Notes under the pieces: generated by a model | Seen by the model: only the letters and a program-made list of their open reading frames with translations | Told to the model about the DNA's origin: nothing | The model's database searches: none | Assembly: GCA_934486705.1 (NCBI GenBank) | Contig: CAKSQS010000030.1 | Coordinates: forward strand, 1 to 29,629 | Direction: 5' to 3' | DNA from: an uncultured Eubacteriales bacterium | GTDB lineage: Bacteria; Bacillota; Clostridia; Oscillospirales; Acutalibacteraceae | DNA: 29,629 nucleotides | Translations under genes and position numbers: made by a program | Shown: positions 1 to 6,775 of the stretch, in pieces | Position numbering within the stretch: the stretch's first letter is position 1 | Layout of the letters: each line of letters begins with the position of its first letter

Positions 1-143
1 AGCATACCGCTTTTAAGCTTTTTTGCAATTTCGAGCGAATGCCCCGCGCCGCCCGCAGTTCCGTCAATATAAATGCCGTCGGGTTTAATACTCAGCGCCG
101 ATACGGCTTCATCAAGCAGCACCGATTTATGAAGAAATTCCAT
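1..143 (-). CDS. rsmH: 16S rRNA (cytosine-1402-N4)-methyltransferase RsmH, N-terminal fragment
   Basis: Only the first 47 codons are inside the window; the gene runs off the left edge. The translation opens MEFLHKSVLL and continues with IDGTAGGAGHS, which is the RsmH start followed by its S-adenosylmethionine-binding glycine loop. The family methylates N4 of C1402 in 16S rRNA in the cytoplasm. The ATG shares one base with the mraZ stop (TGATG), so the two genes are translationally coupled. mraZ-rsmH order is the usual start of the division and cell-wall (dcw) cluster, which should continue to the left. Confidence 0.93.
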   Translation of the reverse strand, partial: MEFLHKSVLLDEAVSALSIKPDGIYIDGTAGGAGHSLEIAKKLKSGM

Positions 144-568
144 CAGAAATTAAGCTCCTCCATAATAGCGGCAACCGACTCGGGCGTGTACCGGGCGTTC
201 TCCGCGTTCCAAAGCTCGGTGTTCCATATTTCAAGGTTGGTGTCCATTCCTATTATGTGCGCTTCGCCCTCAAGATTTGCATACTCGCGCAAAACAGGCG
301 GAATAAGTATTCTTCCCTGCGAGTCAAAATCAACGCTGAAAGCGCCGTCGTAAAGAAAGCGTTTCACCGCGCTTGACTTGGTGCTCGGGAGTGTGCCTAT
401 TTTCTCAACAAGCTTGTCCCACTCCTCGGCGGAGTAAACGCATAAGCAGCGCTTGCCGTAAATTCCGCGGCATATCATAAAGCCGCTGCCGAGCTCCTCG
501 CGCAGCTTTGCCGGAATGAAAACCCTGCCCTTTTTATCTATATTATGCTGATAGCCGCCAAAAAGCAC
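143..568 (-). CDS. mraZ: Transcriptional regulator MraZ
   Basis: MraZ is a ring-forming DNA-binding protein of the AbrB-like (SpoVT-AbrB) fold that controls the division and cell-wall cluster. The protein has the two tandem MraZ half-domains: YQHNIDKKGRVFIPAKLRE near the N-terminus and FSVDFDSQGRILIPPVLRE around residues 80-100. I place the start at the GTG at 568, giving 141 residues beginning VLFGGYQHNID, because that matches the family N-terminus and has GGGGGTG six bases upstream. A longer reading from GTG 592 would put the start inside the MraZ operator repeats. The gene overlaps rsmH by one base and has its own promoter. Confidence 0.93.
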   Translation of the reverse strand: MLFGGYQHNIDKKGRVFIPAKLREELGSGFMICRGIYGKRCLCVYSAEEWDKLVEKIGTLPSTKSSAVKRFLYDGAFSVDFDSQGRILIPPVLREYANLEGEAHIIGMDTNLEIWNTELWNAENARYTPESVAAIMEELNF

Positions 569-574
569 GATTTT

Positions 575-634
575 CACCCCCATTCGCTCCACTTTAATGC
601 ACTTTTATGGATTTTAACTCCACTTTGCACCACT
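575..634 (-). promoter_or_regulatory. MraZ box: six phased decamers upstream of mraZ
   Basis: Read on the minus strand, 634 to 575 divides into 10-bp units. Four contain AGTGG or TGGGG at the same phase (units starting at 634, 624, 594 and 584), one is partial (AGTGC, 604) and one is degenerate (614). This matches the known MraZ operator type of AAAGTGG- or TGGGN-based direct repeats at 10-bp spacing. It lies between the promoter and the mraZ start codon, as expected for autoregulation. Confidence 0.75.
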
Positions 635-642
635 ATGATTGT

Positions 643-671
643 ATTATAAAACCTTTTCGGGCAAAAATCAA
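643..671 (-). promoter_or_regulatory. Sigma-A promoter of mraZ
   Basis: Minus strand: -35 TTGATT at 671-666, a 17-bp spacer, then a perfect TATAAT at 648-643. The predicted start is about 636, immediately before the MraZ repeats. Confidence 0.8.
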
Positions 672-761
672 GTGTTTTTTAATGTTTACATAAATTTTTT
701 TGCAGGTTTCCATATATTGTGTTCGGTCAAGGCGGTAAGCACTACTCATATATACAAAAAA

Positions 762-895
762 GGCCTCCCCTGCGTAAGGGGAGGTGGCTCGCGAAGCGAG
801 ACGGAGGGGTTGTTACAAGCCAGACATTAGATATTAGACAGTAGACATTAGAAGAATACCCCTCAGTCGCCTAACGGCGCCAGCTCCCCTCTGTT
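762..895. repeat. Double-hairpin intergenic repeat, element A (two inverted units)
   Basis: The left unit contains CCTCCCCT/AGGGGAGG and CTCGC/GCGAG stems and ends GACGGAGGGGTTGTTA. The right unit (from about 856) is the reverse-complement type: ACCCCTCAGTCGCC, a short stem, then GCCAGCTCCCCT. The units face each other around a short internal tandem run of ACATTAG/ATATTAG-like 7- to 8-mers at 822-852. Related units occur at 5830-5970, 10085-10225 and 29176-29209, so this is a dispersed family. No ORF inside is convincing. Confidence 0.75.
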
Positions 896-961
896 TTGAC
901 TTGCGTCAAAAAGAAGGAAGCCTATGAGCGGCTCATTTATCACCGGCGGCTGTTTCTTAAC

Positions 962-1093
962 CTACGCAGCACAAATAGAGCAATACCCAAAAAGCAGAGC
1001 CCCGCCGATAAGCGGAAAAGCAAAGGAAAACATATAGACCGTAAATCCCGTAAGCACAATACCGTAAATAATGCTTAAAATATGTTTTTTCAT
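962..1093 (-). CDS. Small hydrophobic (membrane) peptide, 43 residues, unknown
   Basis: This reading frame starts ATG at 1093 with AGGGAGG seven bases upstream and ends with TAG at 964-962. It is strongly hydrophobic: MKKHILSIIYGIVLTG, then one or two membrane-spanning stretches ending near GGALLFGYCSICAA. No family is recognised. It lies between the clpC terminator and repeat A, in the same direction as clpC. The good ribosome site and lysine-rich N-terminus followed by hydrophobic segments suggest a real small membrane protein. A decayed remnant of a longer gene interrupted by the repeat is the alternative. Confidence 0.5.
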   Translation of the reverse strand: MKKHILSIIYGIVLTGFTVYMFSFAFPLIGGALLFGYCSICAA

Positions 1094-1146
1094 TATCCGC
1101 CCTCCCTTTTATTACATTCTACAGTTTAAATTTTGAAAATTTTTAC

Positions 1147-1200
1147 AAAAAAATGAATTTGAGCCAACGCCGCAGCGTAAAGCCCAAATTCATTTTAAAA
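1147..1200 (-). terminator. Rho-independent terminator of the clpC operon
   Basis: The stem AATGAATTTG (1152-1161) pairs with CAAATTCATT (1185-1194). Read on the minus strand it is followed by a T7 tract, just past the clpC stop. Confidence 0.8.
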
Positions 1201-1213
1201 ATTTCCCTATATT

Positions 1214-3664
1214 TTAACCTACGGTAAACTCAAACTTACCGTCTTGCTCGGTGCAAAGCACCGTATCGCCGTTTTTAACGCTTGAATCAAGTATCTTCTC
1301 GCTCAAAGCGTCTTCAATTTTATTCTGAATTTCGCGGCGGAGCGGGCGCGCGCCGTAAACGGGGTCAAAGCCCTTTTCGGCAAGCGCGTATTTAACCTTA
1401 TCGTCAAAGTTGAGGGTTATATTAAGCGCTTCAAGGCGCTTTTTAAGACCTGAAAGCATCTTATCCGCAATTTCGGCAATCTGCTCTTTGTTGAGCTTTG
1501 AAAATACTATAATATCGTCCACACGGTTCAAAAATTCGGGGCGGAAGGTGTTACGCAACTCGCCGAGAACCGCCTCTTTAACGTCCTTGCTGTCCGAGCT
1601 TTCGTCCGCGTCGCCGAACCCGAACGATACCTTTTTATCGGTTATAAGCCGTGCGCCTACGTTTGAGGTCATAATTATAACCGTATTCTTAAAGTCAACG
1701 CGCCGCCCCTGCGAATCGGTGAGTATGCCGTCTTCAAGTATCTGCAAAAGCATATTGAAAACATCGGGGTGCGCCTTTTCAATTTCATCGAAAAGAATTA
1801 CCGAGTAGGGGTTGCGCCTTACCTTTTCGGTAAGCTGACCGCCCTCTTCAAAGCCGACATATCCGGGAGGCGAACCCACAAGGCGGGAGACCGTGTGCTT
1901 TTCCATATATTCGGACATATCAAGCCTTATCATCATATTTTCGCTGCCGAACATAGCCTCAGCTAACGCCTTGCAAAGCTCGGTTTTACCAACGCCCGTA
2001 GGCCCTAAGAATATAAACGAGCCTATGGGGCGTTTCGGGTCTTTAAGCCCTACCCTGCCGCGGCGAATGGCCTTAGCAACGGCTGTTACGGCTTCATCCT
2101 GCCCCACAATTCTGCGGTGCAGCTCGTCTTCAAGCCGCAAAAGCCTTGCGCTTTCTTCCTCGGTAAGCTGCGCCACGGGAACACCCGTCCAGCTTGATAC
2201 AATTTCGGCAATTTCTTCTTCGCCTACCTCGCCGCCGGAGTGGCTGCTCTCTCTGCGCCAGTTTTCCTTTGCCTGCTTGTATTCGTCCTTCAGCTTGTTT
2301 TCGCTGTCCCTCAAAGCGGCGGCGCGCTCAAATTCCTGCGAATTTATAGCCTCGTCCTTTTCCGCCTCGGTATTGGCAATTTTTTCTTCAAGCTCTTTAA
2401 GCTCCGCAGGCGCGGCGCTTGCGGTAAGCCGCACACGAGATGCCGCCTCGTCTATTAAATCTATTGCCTTATCGGGCAAAAATCTATCGCTTATATAGCG
2501 GGCTGAAAGCTTTACCGCCGCCTCAATAGCCGCGTCGGTAATCTTTACCTTGTGGTGCGCCTCGTATTTATCCTTTAAGCCTTTAAGAATCAGCACCGCG
2601 TCCTCTTCGCTCGGCTCTGCCACGTTTACCGGCTGAAAACGGCGCTCAAGGGCTGAATCCTTTTCAATATTCTTGCGGTATTCGGCAATTGTGGTAGCGC
2701 CTATAAGCTGAAATTCACCGCGCGCAAGTGCCGGCTTAAGTATATTCGCCGCGTCGGTTGAGCCCTCGGCAGAGCCCGCGCCTATAATGGTGTGAACCTC
2801 ATCTATAAAGAGTATAATGTTACCCGATTTTGTAACCTCGTCTATTACCGATTTAATTCTTTCCTCAAAATCGCCGCGGTATTTGGTGCCCGCCACCATT
2901 CCCGTAAGGTCAAGGGTGAAAACGCGCTTGTTTTCAAGAATATCGGGCACGTCGCCCGCAGCTATTTTCTGCGCCAAGCCCTCAACAATAGCGGTTTTAC
3001 CAACGCCCGGCTCGCCTATTAAGCAGGGGTTGTTTTTGGTGCGGCGGCAAAGAATTTGAATTACCCTTTCAATTTCCTTTTCTCTGCCTATAACAGGGTC
3101 AATCTTGCCCTTTTTAGCGTCGGCGGTCAAATCTCTGCCGTATTTTGAAAGTGTGGGGGCTTTGGGGTCGGCGTTATCGTTTGCCGCACCCGCGGCGTTT
3201 ACGCTTTGCGTTTCCTCGGGGTCAATGCCCGAGGCTTTGAGCGCCTCGGTGGTAAGGGTAGCTGCGTCCACGCCCAGCTCGTTAATAAAGCGTATTGCGT
3301 AGTTATCGCCCTCGCTTAAAATGCCTATGAGCAAATGCTCCGTTCCCACATACTTTTTGCCCATATTGGCGCAGCCCGCCATAGCGGTTTCAATAACCCG
3401 CTTTGCGCGCGGCGTAAAGTAATCGGGCGAAAGCCTTGTAACGGTGCCGCAGCCGATATTCGCGCGTATCAGCTCCTCAATATTTTCTGCGGTTATTCCG
3501 TTTTTGTTAAGCACCGCCGCCGCAACGCCCGTGCCTATTTTCAAAAGTCCCAAAAGCAAATGCTCGCTGCCCACATATGTGTGACCCAATTGCTCGGCAG
3601 AGCCTATAGCCTGATTTAAAGCCTCGTTTGCCTTTGTGGTGAATCCGTTAAAATTGTATTTCAT
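1214..3664 (-). CDS. clpC: ATP-dependent Clp protease ATPase subunit ClpC
   Basis: An 816-residue Hsp100 unfoldase that feeds substrates to ClpP in the cytoplasm. Domains in order: a Clp N-domain with two repeats (about 1-145), a D1 AAA module with Walker A GEPGVGKT and Walker B ILFIDEVH, a coiled M-domain/UVR segment (EEKIANTEAEKDEAINSQEF region), then a D2 AAA module with GPTGVGKTE and VILFDEIEKAH. The ClpP-docking loop after SNVGARLITDKK reads FGF where Bacillus ClpC has VGF. Start ATG 3664 is preceded by GGGAGG. It is the last gene of the ctsR operon, 37 bases after mcsB, and McsB-marked (arginine-phosphorylated) proteins are its known substrates. Length and motifs are normal. Confidence 0.98.
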   Translation of the reverse strand: MKYNFNGFTTKANEALNQAIGSAEQLGHTYVGSEHLLLGLLKIGTGVAAAVLNKNGITAENIEELIRANIGCGTVTRLSPDYFTPRAKRVIETAMAGCANMGKKYVGTEHLLIGILSEGDNYAIRFINELGVDAATLTTEALKASGIDPEETQSVNAAGAANDNADPKAPTLSKYGRDLTADAKKGKIDPVIGREKEIERVIQILCRRTKNNPCLIGEPGVGKTAIVEGLAQKIAAGDVPDILENKRVFTLDLTGMVAGTKYRGDFEERIKSVIDEVTKSGNIILFIDEVHTIIGAGSAEGSTDAANILKPALARGEFQLIGATTIAEYRKNIEKDSALERRFQPVNVAEPSEEDAVLILKGLKDKYEAHHKVKITDAAIEAAVKLSARYISDRFLPDKAIDLIDEAASRVRLTASAAPAELKELEEKIANTEAEKDEAINSQEFERAAALRDSENKLKDEYKQAKENWRRESSHSGGEVGEEEIAEIVSSWTGVPVAQLTEEESARLLRLEDELHRRIVGQDEAVTAVAKAIRRGRVGLKDPKRPIGSFIFLGPTGVGKTELCKALAEAMFGSENMMIRLDMSEYMEKHTVSRLVGSPPGYVGFEEGGQLTEKVRRNPYSVILFDEIEKAHPDVFNMLLQILEDGILTDSQGRRVDFKNTVIIMTSNVGARLITDKKVSFGFGDADESSDSKDVKEAVLGELRNTFRPEFLNRVDDIIVFSKLNKEQIAEIADKMLSGLKKRLEALNITLNFDDKVKYALAEKGFDPVYGARPLRREIQNKIEDALSEKILDSSVKNGDTVLCTEQDGKFEFTVG

Positions 3665-3701
3665 AAAATGTAACCTCCCTTATAGGGTATTTTTCTCTGT
3701 T

Positions 3702-4709
3702 TTATTTTAATGCGTCGCGCATAAAGGCGGCGCGGTATATATCGCGTTCTTCGGGTTCAAGCTGCCCGTATTTCTTCATCAGCATATTGGGCTGACCCTC
3801 TATAAACAGCTTTATGGGAAGAACGTCCGTTTTGATTATGCCCATACTTATACCGAGTTTAATCCGTGATAATAAATTCATCATTTCATCACTCGATAAT
3901 ATGCGGCAGTTTTGCAGCGTACCGAGCGCCCTGAAACACATATCCTCAAGCTTTATTTTGTTAAGGCTGTTTCTCGCCTTGCGCTCCTTGTCTATCAGCT
4001 GCGCGGTTATTATTTTAAGGTTATCTATCGCGTTTTTCTCGCTTATACCAAGGGTTATCTGATTTGAAACCTGATACATTGAGGCGCTCGCCTTTGAGCC
4101 CTCGCCGTACATTCCGCGAACGGTAAAGCCTATTTTACCCACCGTTTCGGCAATGGATGATATTTCACCGTTCGATTCGGTAACGGGCAGGTGCAGCATT
4201 ACCGAGGCTCTGAGCCCCGTGCCCAAATTGGTGGGGCACTCGGTCAAAAAGCCCAAGCTGCGGTCAAAGGCAAAGTGCAGCTCGTTATAAAGCAGCGAAT
4301 CCAGCTGCTCTGCGGTATCGTAAGCCTTTTCAAGCTGCAAGCCGCCCAAAATCACCTGTATTCTTACATGGTCCTCCTCGCCTATCATAATACTTATGCT
4401 CTCATCCGCCGAAATAATTATTGCGCGGTCGGCGTTTTCTTCGGCAAATTCGGGGCTTATTATGTGGCGCTCCACCATCGCCGCAATCTCGGTTTGCGGA
4501 ACGTCCGCCATATCAATGTATTTAAGACTTTTCGCAAACGGAGTGTTGCTTTGCAGCACGGCGTTTTTAACCTTTAAATTAAGCTCTTTGCGCTGCTCGG
4601 GGGTCATTCTTGCGGGAAAGGGCAAGCCCGATAAATTACGCGCCAGCCTAATTCTGGTGCTTACGGCAATATCGTCCTCGGGCGCGTGGATCGTATACCA
4701 GCTACTCAT
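3702..4709 (-). CDS. mcsB: Protein arginine kinase McsB
   Basis: A 335-residue ATP:guanido phosphotransferase homologue that phosphorylates arginine residues, including those of CtsR, and so tags proteins for ClpCP. Visible are STRIRLARN near the N-terminus, the guanidino-kinase active-site signature CPTNLGTG with Cys158, the EEDHVRIQ loop (about 111-118) and the C-terminal RDIYRA (322-327). The last corresponds to the RDxxRA phospho-arginine-binding pocket known in McsB. Its start overlaps the end of mcsA by eight bases, showing translational coupling to its activator. Slightly shorter than the Bacillus protein but with all key motifs. Confidence 0.97.
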   Translation of the reverse strand: MSSWYTIHAPEDDIAVSTRIRLARNLSGLPFPARMTPEQRKELNLKVKNAVLQSNTPFAKSLKYIDMADVPQTEIAAMVERHIISPEFAEENADRAIIISADESISIMIGEEDHVRIQVILGGLQLEKAYDTAEQLDSLLYNELHFAFDRSLGFLTECPTNLGTGLRASVMLHLPVTESNGEISSIAETVGKIGFTVRGMYGEGSKASASMYQVSNQITLGISEKNAIDNLKIITAQLIDKERKARNSLNKIKLEDMCFRALGTLQNCRILSSDEMMNLLSRIKLGISMGIIKTDVLPIKLFIEGQPNMLMKKYGQLEPEERDIYRAAFMRDALK

Positions 4710-5199
4710 TTTCCGTCTCCTCTAATCTTTTTATCTTATCCCTTACAACCGCCGCCTCTTCAAAGCGTTCCTCGCTTACAAGGCGGTTAAGCTCCAACCG
4801 CAGGCTGTCTGCCGTTTCCTCCTGCGGTTTAATTGCAAGCGGCGCGCTGTTTGGCACTTTGCCTATGTGCTTTACGCTGCCGTGCACCCTTTTAAGGTAT
4901 GGCAGCAGCTCGCTGTAAAAGGTCTTGTAGCACTCGGCACAGCCCGCCTTGCCGGTTTCGGCAATATCCGAAAACCTTGAGCCGCAAACCGGGCAGCGGG
5001 TTTCGTTTGATTCTATTCCAAGTCCCGAAATATCCCCGAACATTGAGGCTAACATATCCGCAAGCCCGCCGTGCGGGAATTTAGAGTACCCCTCTTCCGC
5101 AGCGCAGCTGCTGCAAAGGTTGCGTTCTGTCACCACGCCGTTTATTATTTGTTTAATGTGCGTTGTCGCATTGTTTTTTCCGCATTTATCACATAGCAT
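4702..5199 (-). CDS. mcsA: McsA, activator of the McsB arginine kinase
   Basis: A 165-residue protein with two zinc-binding clusters, CxxC at residues 3/6 and 29/32 and CxxC at 69/72 and 87/90. These are followed by a C-terminal UVR motif (LRLELNRLVSEERFEEAAVVRDKI, about 131-154). This is the McsA layout. In Firmicutes McsA binds and activates McsB and modulates CtsR. It sits 15 bases after ctsR and overlaps mcsB by eight bases. The alternative name for such proteins is UvrB/UvrC motif-containing protein, but the operon fixes the identity. Confidence 0.95.
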   Translation of the reverse strand: MLCDKCGKNNATTHIKQIINGVVTERNLCSSCAAEEGYSKFPHGGLADMLASMFGDISGLGIESNETRCPVCGSRFSDIAETGKAGCAECYKTFYSELLPYLKRVHGSVKHIGKVPNSAPLAIKPQEETADSLRLELNRLVSEERFEEAAVVRDKIKRLEETENE

Positions 5200-5214
5200 A
5201 AAAATCGCTCCTTG

Positions 5215-5670
5215 TTATTTAATTTGGGTGAGCAGCAGCTGTTTTAAAAGCGCCGCTCTGAGCGTATCGCGGTATTCAACGGGCACTGCCTGCAAAACAG
5301 CAGCAGATACCGCCGTGGCAATAAGCTTTGCCACCTCCGGCGATATTATCCCCGATTCCATACAGTTTTCAAGAATAATTCTCGTCGTCATGGGGTCTAC
5401 CGCGTCGCCCACGGAATTTATAATGTGCATAAGCGCAGAGGTATGGCTCATAACAACACGCCTTATCCTTATATAACCCCCGCCGCCGCGGCGGCTCTCT
5501 ATCATATAGCCGTGCTCGGGCGTAAATCGCGAGGAAAGAACATAGTTTATCTGGCTCGGGGCACAGCCGATATTATTGGCAAACTCGTTGCGCTGAATCT
5601 CGGCGGTGTTCACACCCGATTCATTTAACATTTTTATTATTTCCTGTGTTATTAAATCGCTCATTCTCAT
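5215..5670 (-). CDS. ctsR: Class III stress repressor CtsR
   Basis: A 151-residue dimeric winged-helix repressor of clp genes. The helix-turn-helix lies about 20-50, followed by the CtsR glycine-rich wing RRGGGGYIRIRR (60-71), whose arginine is the known heat-sensing and McsB target region. The C-terminal four-helix domain follows. Start ATG 5670 has GAGGTG six bases upstream. It is the first gene of the operon and is preceded by two CtsR-type operators, so autorepression is expected. Confidence 0.97.
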   Translation of the reverse strand: MRMSDLITQEIIKMLNESGVNTAEIQRNEFANNIGCAPSQINYVLSSRFTPEHGYMIESRRGGGGYIRIRRVVMSHTSALMHIINSVGDAVDPMTTRIILENCMESGIISPEVAKLIATAVSAAVLQAVPVEYRDTLRAALLKQLLLTQIK

Positions 5671-5684
5671 GTCTTACACCTCAT

Positions 5685-5733
5685 TTTGACCTTTCCTGAC
5701 TATTATTATACACCAAAGTCAGGAAAAGTCAAA
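5685..5733 (-). promoter_or_regulatory. ctsR operon promoter with two CtsR operators
   Basis: Minus strand: -35 TTGACT at 5732-5727, a 16-bp spacer, then -10 TATAAT at 5710-5705. Each side carries a tandem heptad pair at the CtsR spacing of three bases. The plus strand has AGTCAGG (5717-5723) and AGTCAAA (5727-5733). The minus strand has AGTCAGG (5701-5695) and GGTCAAA (5691-5685). One operator covers the -35 and spacer and the other covers the transcription start region, so they flank the -10 as an inverted pair. Confidence 0.85.
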
Positions 5734-5763
5734 TACTTTTTTCAATTTTTTAAAAATTTTTTC

Positions 5764-5800
5764 GGAAAATAAAAAATCGGCGTAAATTCGCCGATAAAAG
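5764..5800 (-). terminator. Rho-independent terminator upstream of the ctsR promoter
   Basis: The stem ATCGGCG (5776-5782) pairs with CGCCGAT (5789-5795) and is followed on the minus strand by a T-rich tract. It probably ends transcription coming from 6047-6757 and insulates the ctsR promoter. Confidence 0.7.
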
Positions 5801-5829
5801 TTAAAACTAAAGCTTTTGTACAAACCTCT

Positions 5830-5970
5830 GCCTCCCTCTGACGAGGGAGGTGGCACGGCGTAAGCCGTGACGGAAGGAGAGAAAGAGTTTAAAATACATA
5901 AAAGCTATACCCTTTCTCTCCCTCAGCCAACCATTCGGCTGACAGCGTCTCGGCTGCCGCCTCGGTCGGC
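5830..5970. repeat. Double-hairpin intergenic repeat, element B
   Basis: The left unit has stems CCTCCCTC/GAGGGAGG and CACGGC/GCCGTG and ends GGAGAGAAAG. About 25 bases later CTTTCTCTCC begins the inverted partner, with TCAGCC/GGCTGA after it. The arrangement is as in element A with divergent bases. The stretch 5801-6046 otherwise shows no gene. Confidence 0.7.
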
Positions 5971-6046
5971 AATGCAAAAAACAAACTGCCGCTATCCTTT
6001 TTTTAAGAATAACAACAGCTTGTTTTATTTTTTAGCCGCTCCCGAA

Positions 6047-6757
6047 TTATCGGCTCATAGCAACCGCTATTTCAGACCTTACAGGGTCTTTTCTGTAGCA
6101 ATACCATATAATTTGGTCTATTTCGGTATAGTTCATTTTTTCGGGCAGCTTTTCCGCTATTTTATCAATAAGTGTCATAATCTCGCTGTACGAATATTTT
6201 TCAAGCGCTTTGTTTTCGGCGCTTACTTCGTAATATTTAAAATAATACGGCAAAATTCTTCTTACAACCGTATCGTTTACCGCAAATTTTGACTGCTTAA
6301 ATTCCAGCTCACACAAATAAGAACACATCTTGCTTGAAAGGCTTTTTTCTTTTCTGCTTAACCCCTTTATCGCTGCCAGTTCGTCAACAAGCGCCGCGTC
6401 GCCCTTTTCAAGCCTTTTTAAAAACTGCGTTAAGTTTTTAAATATCCAATCTGTAATAACGCTTATGTTTTCGTTTGAGCTTCTTGTTGAATTTGAGCGG
6501 GCTACGCGCCATAAAATATTTTTAAGCTCTTCCCTGCTGTAATCCCGCAGTTTTTTATTAAGCTGATTATAATATTCCTCATATGAAGACTTTTCGTAAC
6601 GCTTATTTCTTTTTATACATTCAAAGGCTTTTGCGGCGTTATCCGGCGTTAAAGCTATCATATAATTTTCGTCAAGCTTAAACCCTACGTTTTTAATATC
6701 GGTTGGTGTTGTAAGGGTGACCAACCGTTCTATTGATTTATTTTCTTTAATTAACAT
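6047..6757 (-). CDS. Conserved-looking cytoplasmic protein of unknown function
   Basis: 236 residues, charged and helical, with no signal peptide or membrane segment. I do not recognise the family with certainty. The segment KSLSSKMCSYLCE...FAVNDTVVRRILPYY...EIDQIIWYCYRK (about 135-230) faintly recalls helix-hairpin-helix DNA-glycosylase folds (a lysine in a helical hairpin followed by an aspartate). That is only a hint. ATG 6757 has AAGGTGGG seven bases upstream. It begins 18 bases after the collagen-like gene and so is likely co-transcribed with it and subject to the same switch. Confidence 0.75.
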   Translation of the reverse strand: MLIKENKSIERLVTLTTPTDIKNVGFKLDENYMIALTPDNAAKAFECIKRNKRYEKSSYEEYYNQLNKKLRDYSREELKNILWRVARSNSTRSSNENISVITDWIFKNLTQFLKRLEKGDAALVDELAAIKGLSRKEKSLSSKMCSYLCELEFKQSKFAVNDTVVRRILPYYFKYYEVSAENKALEKYSYSEIMTLIDKIAEKLPEKMNYTEIDQIIWYCYRKDPVRSEIAVAMSR

Positions 6758-6775
6758 TTATTTTCCCACCTTAAT

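Noticed and set aside
896..1078. Plus-strand 60-residue frame
   Set aside because: It overlaps repeat A and lies opposite the better-supported 43-residue minus-strand peptide; no ribosome site.
1893..2498. Plus-strand 201-residue frame inside clpC
   Set aside because: Serine-rich antisense shadow of clpC; clpC motifs fix the coding strand.
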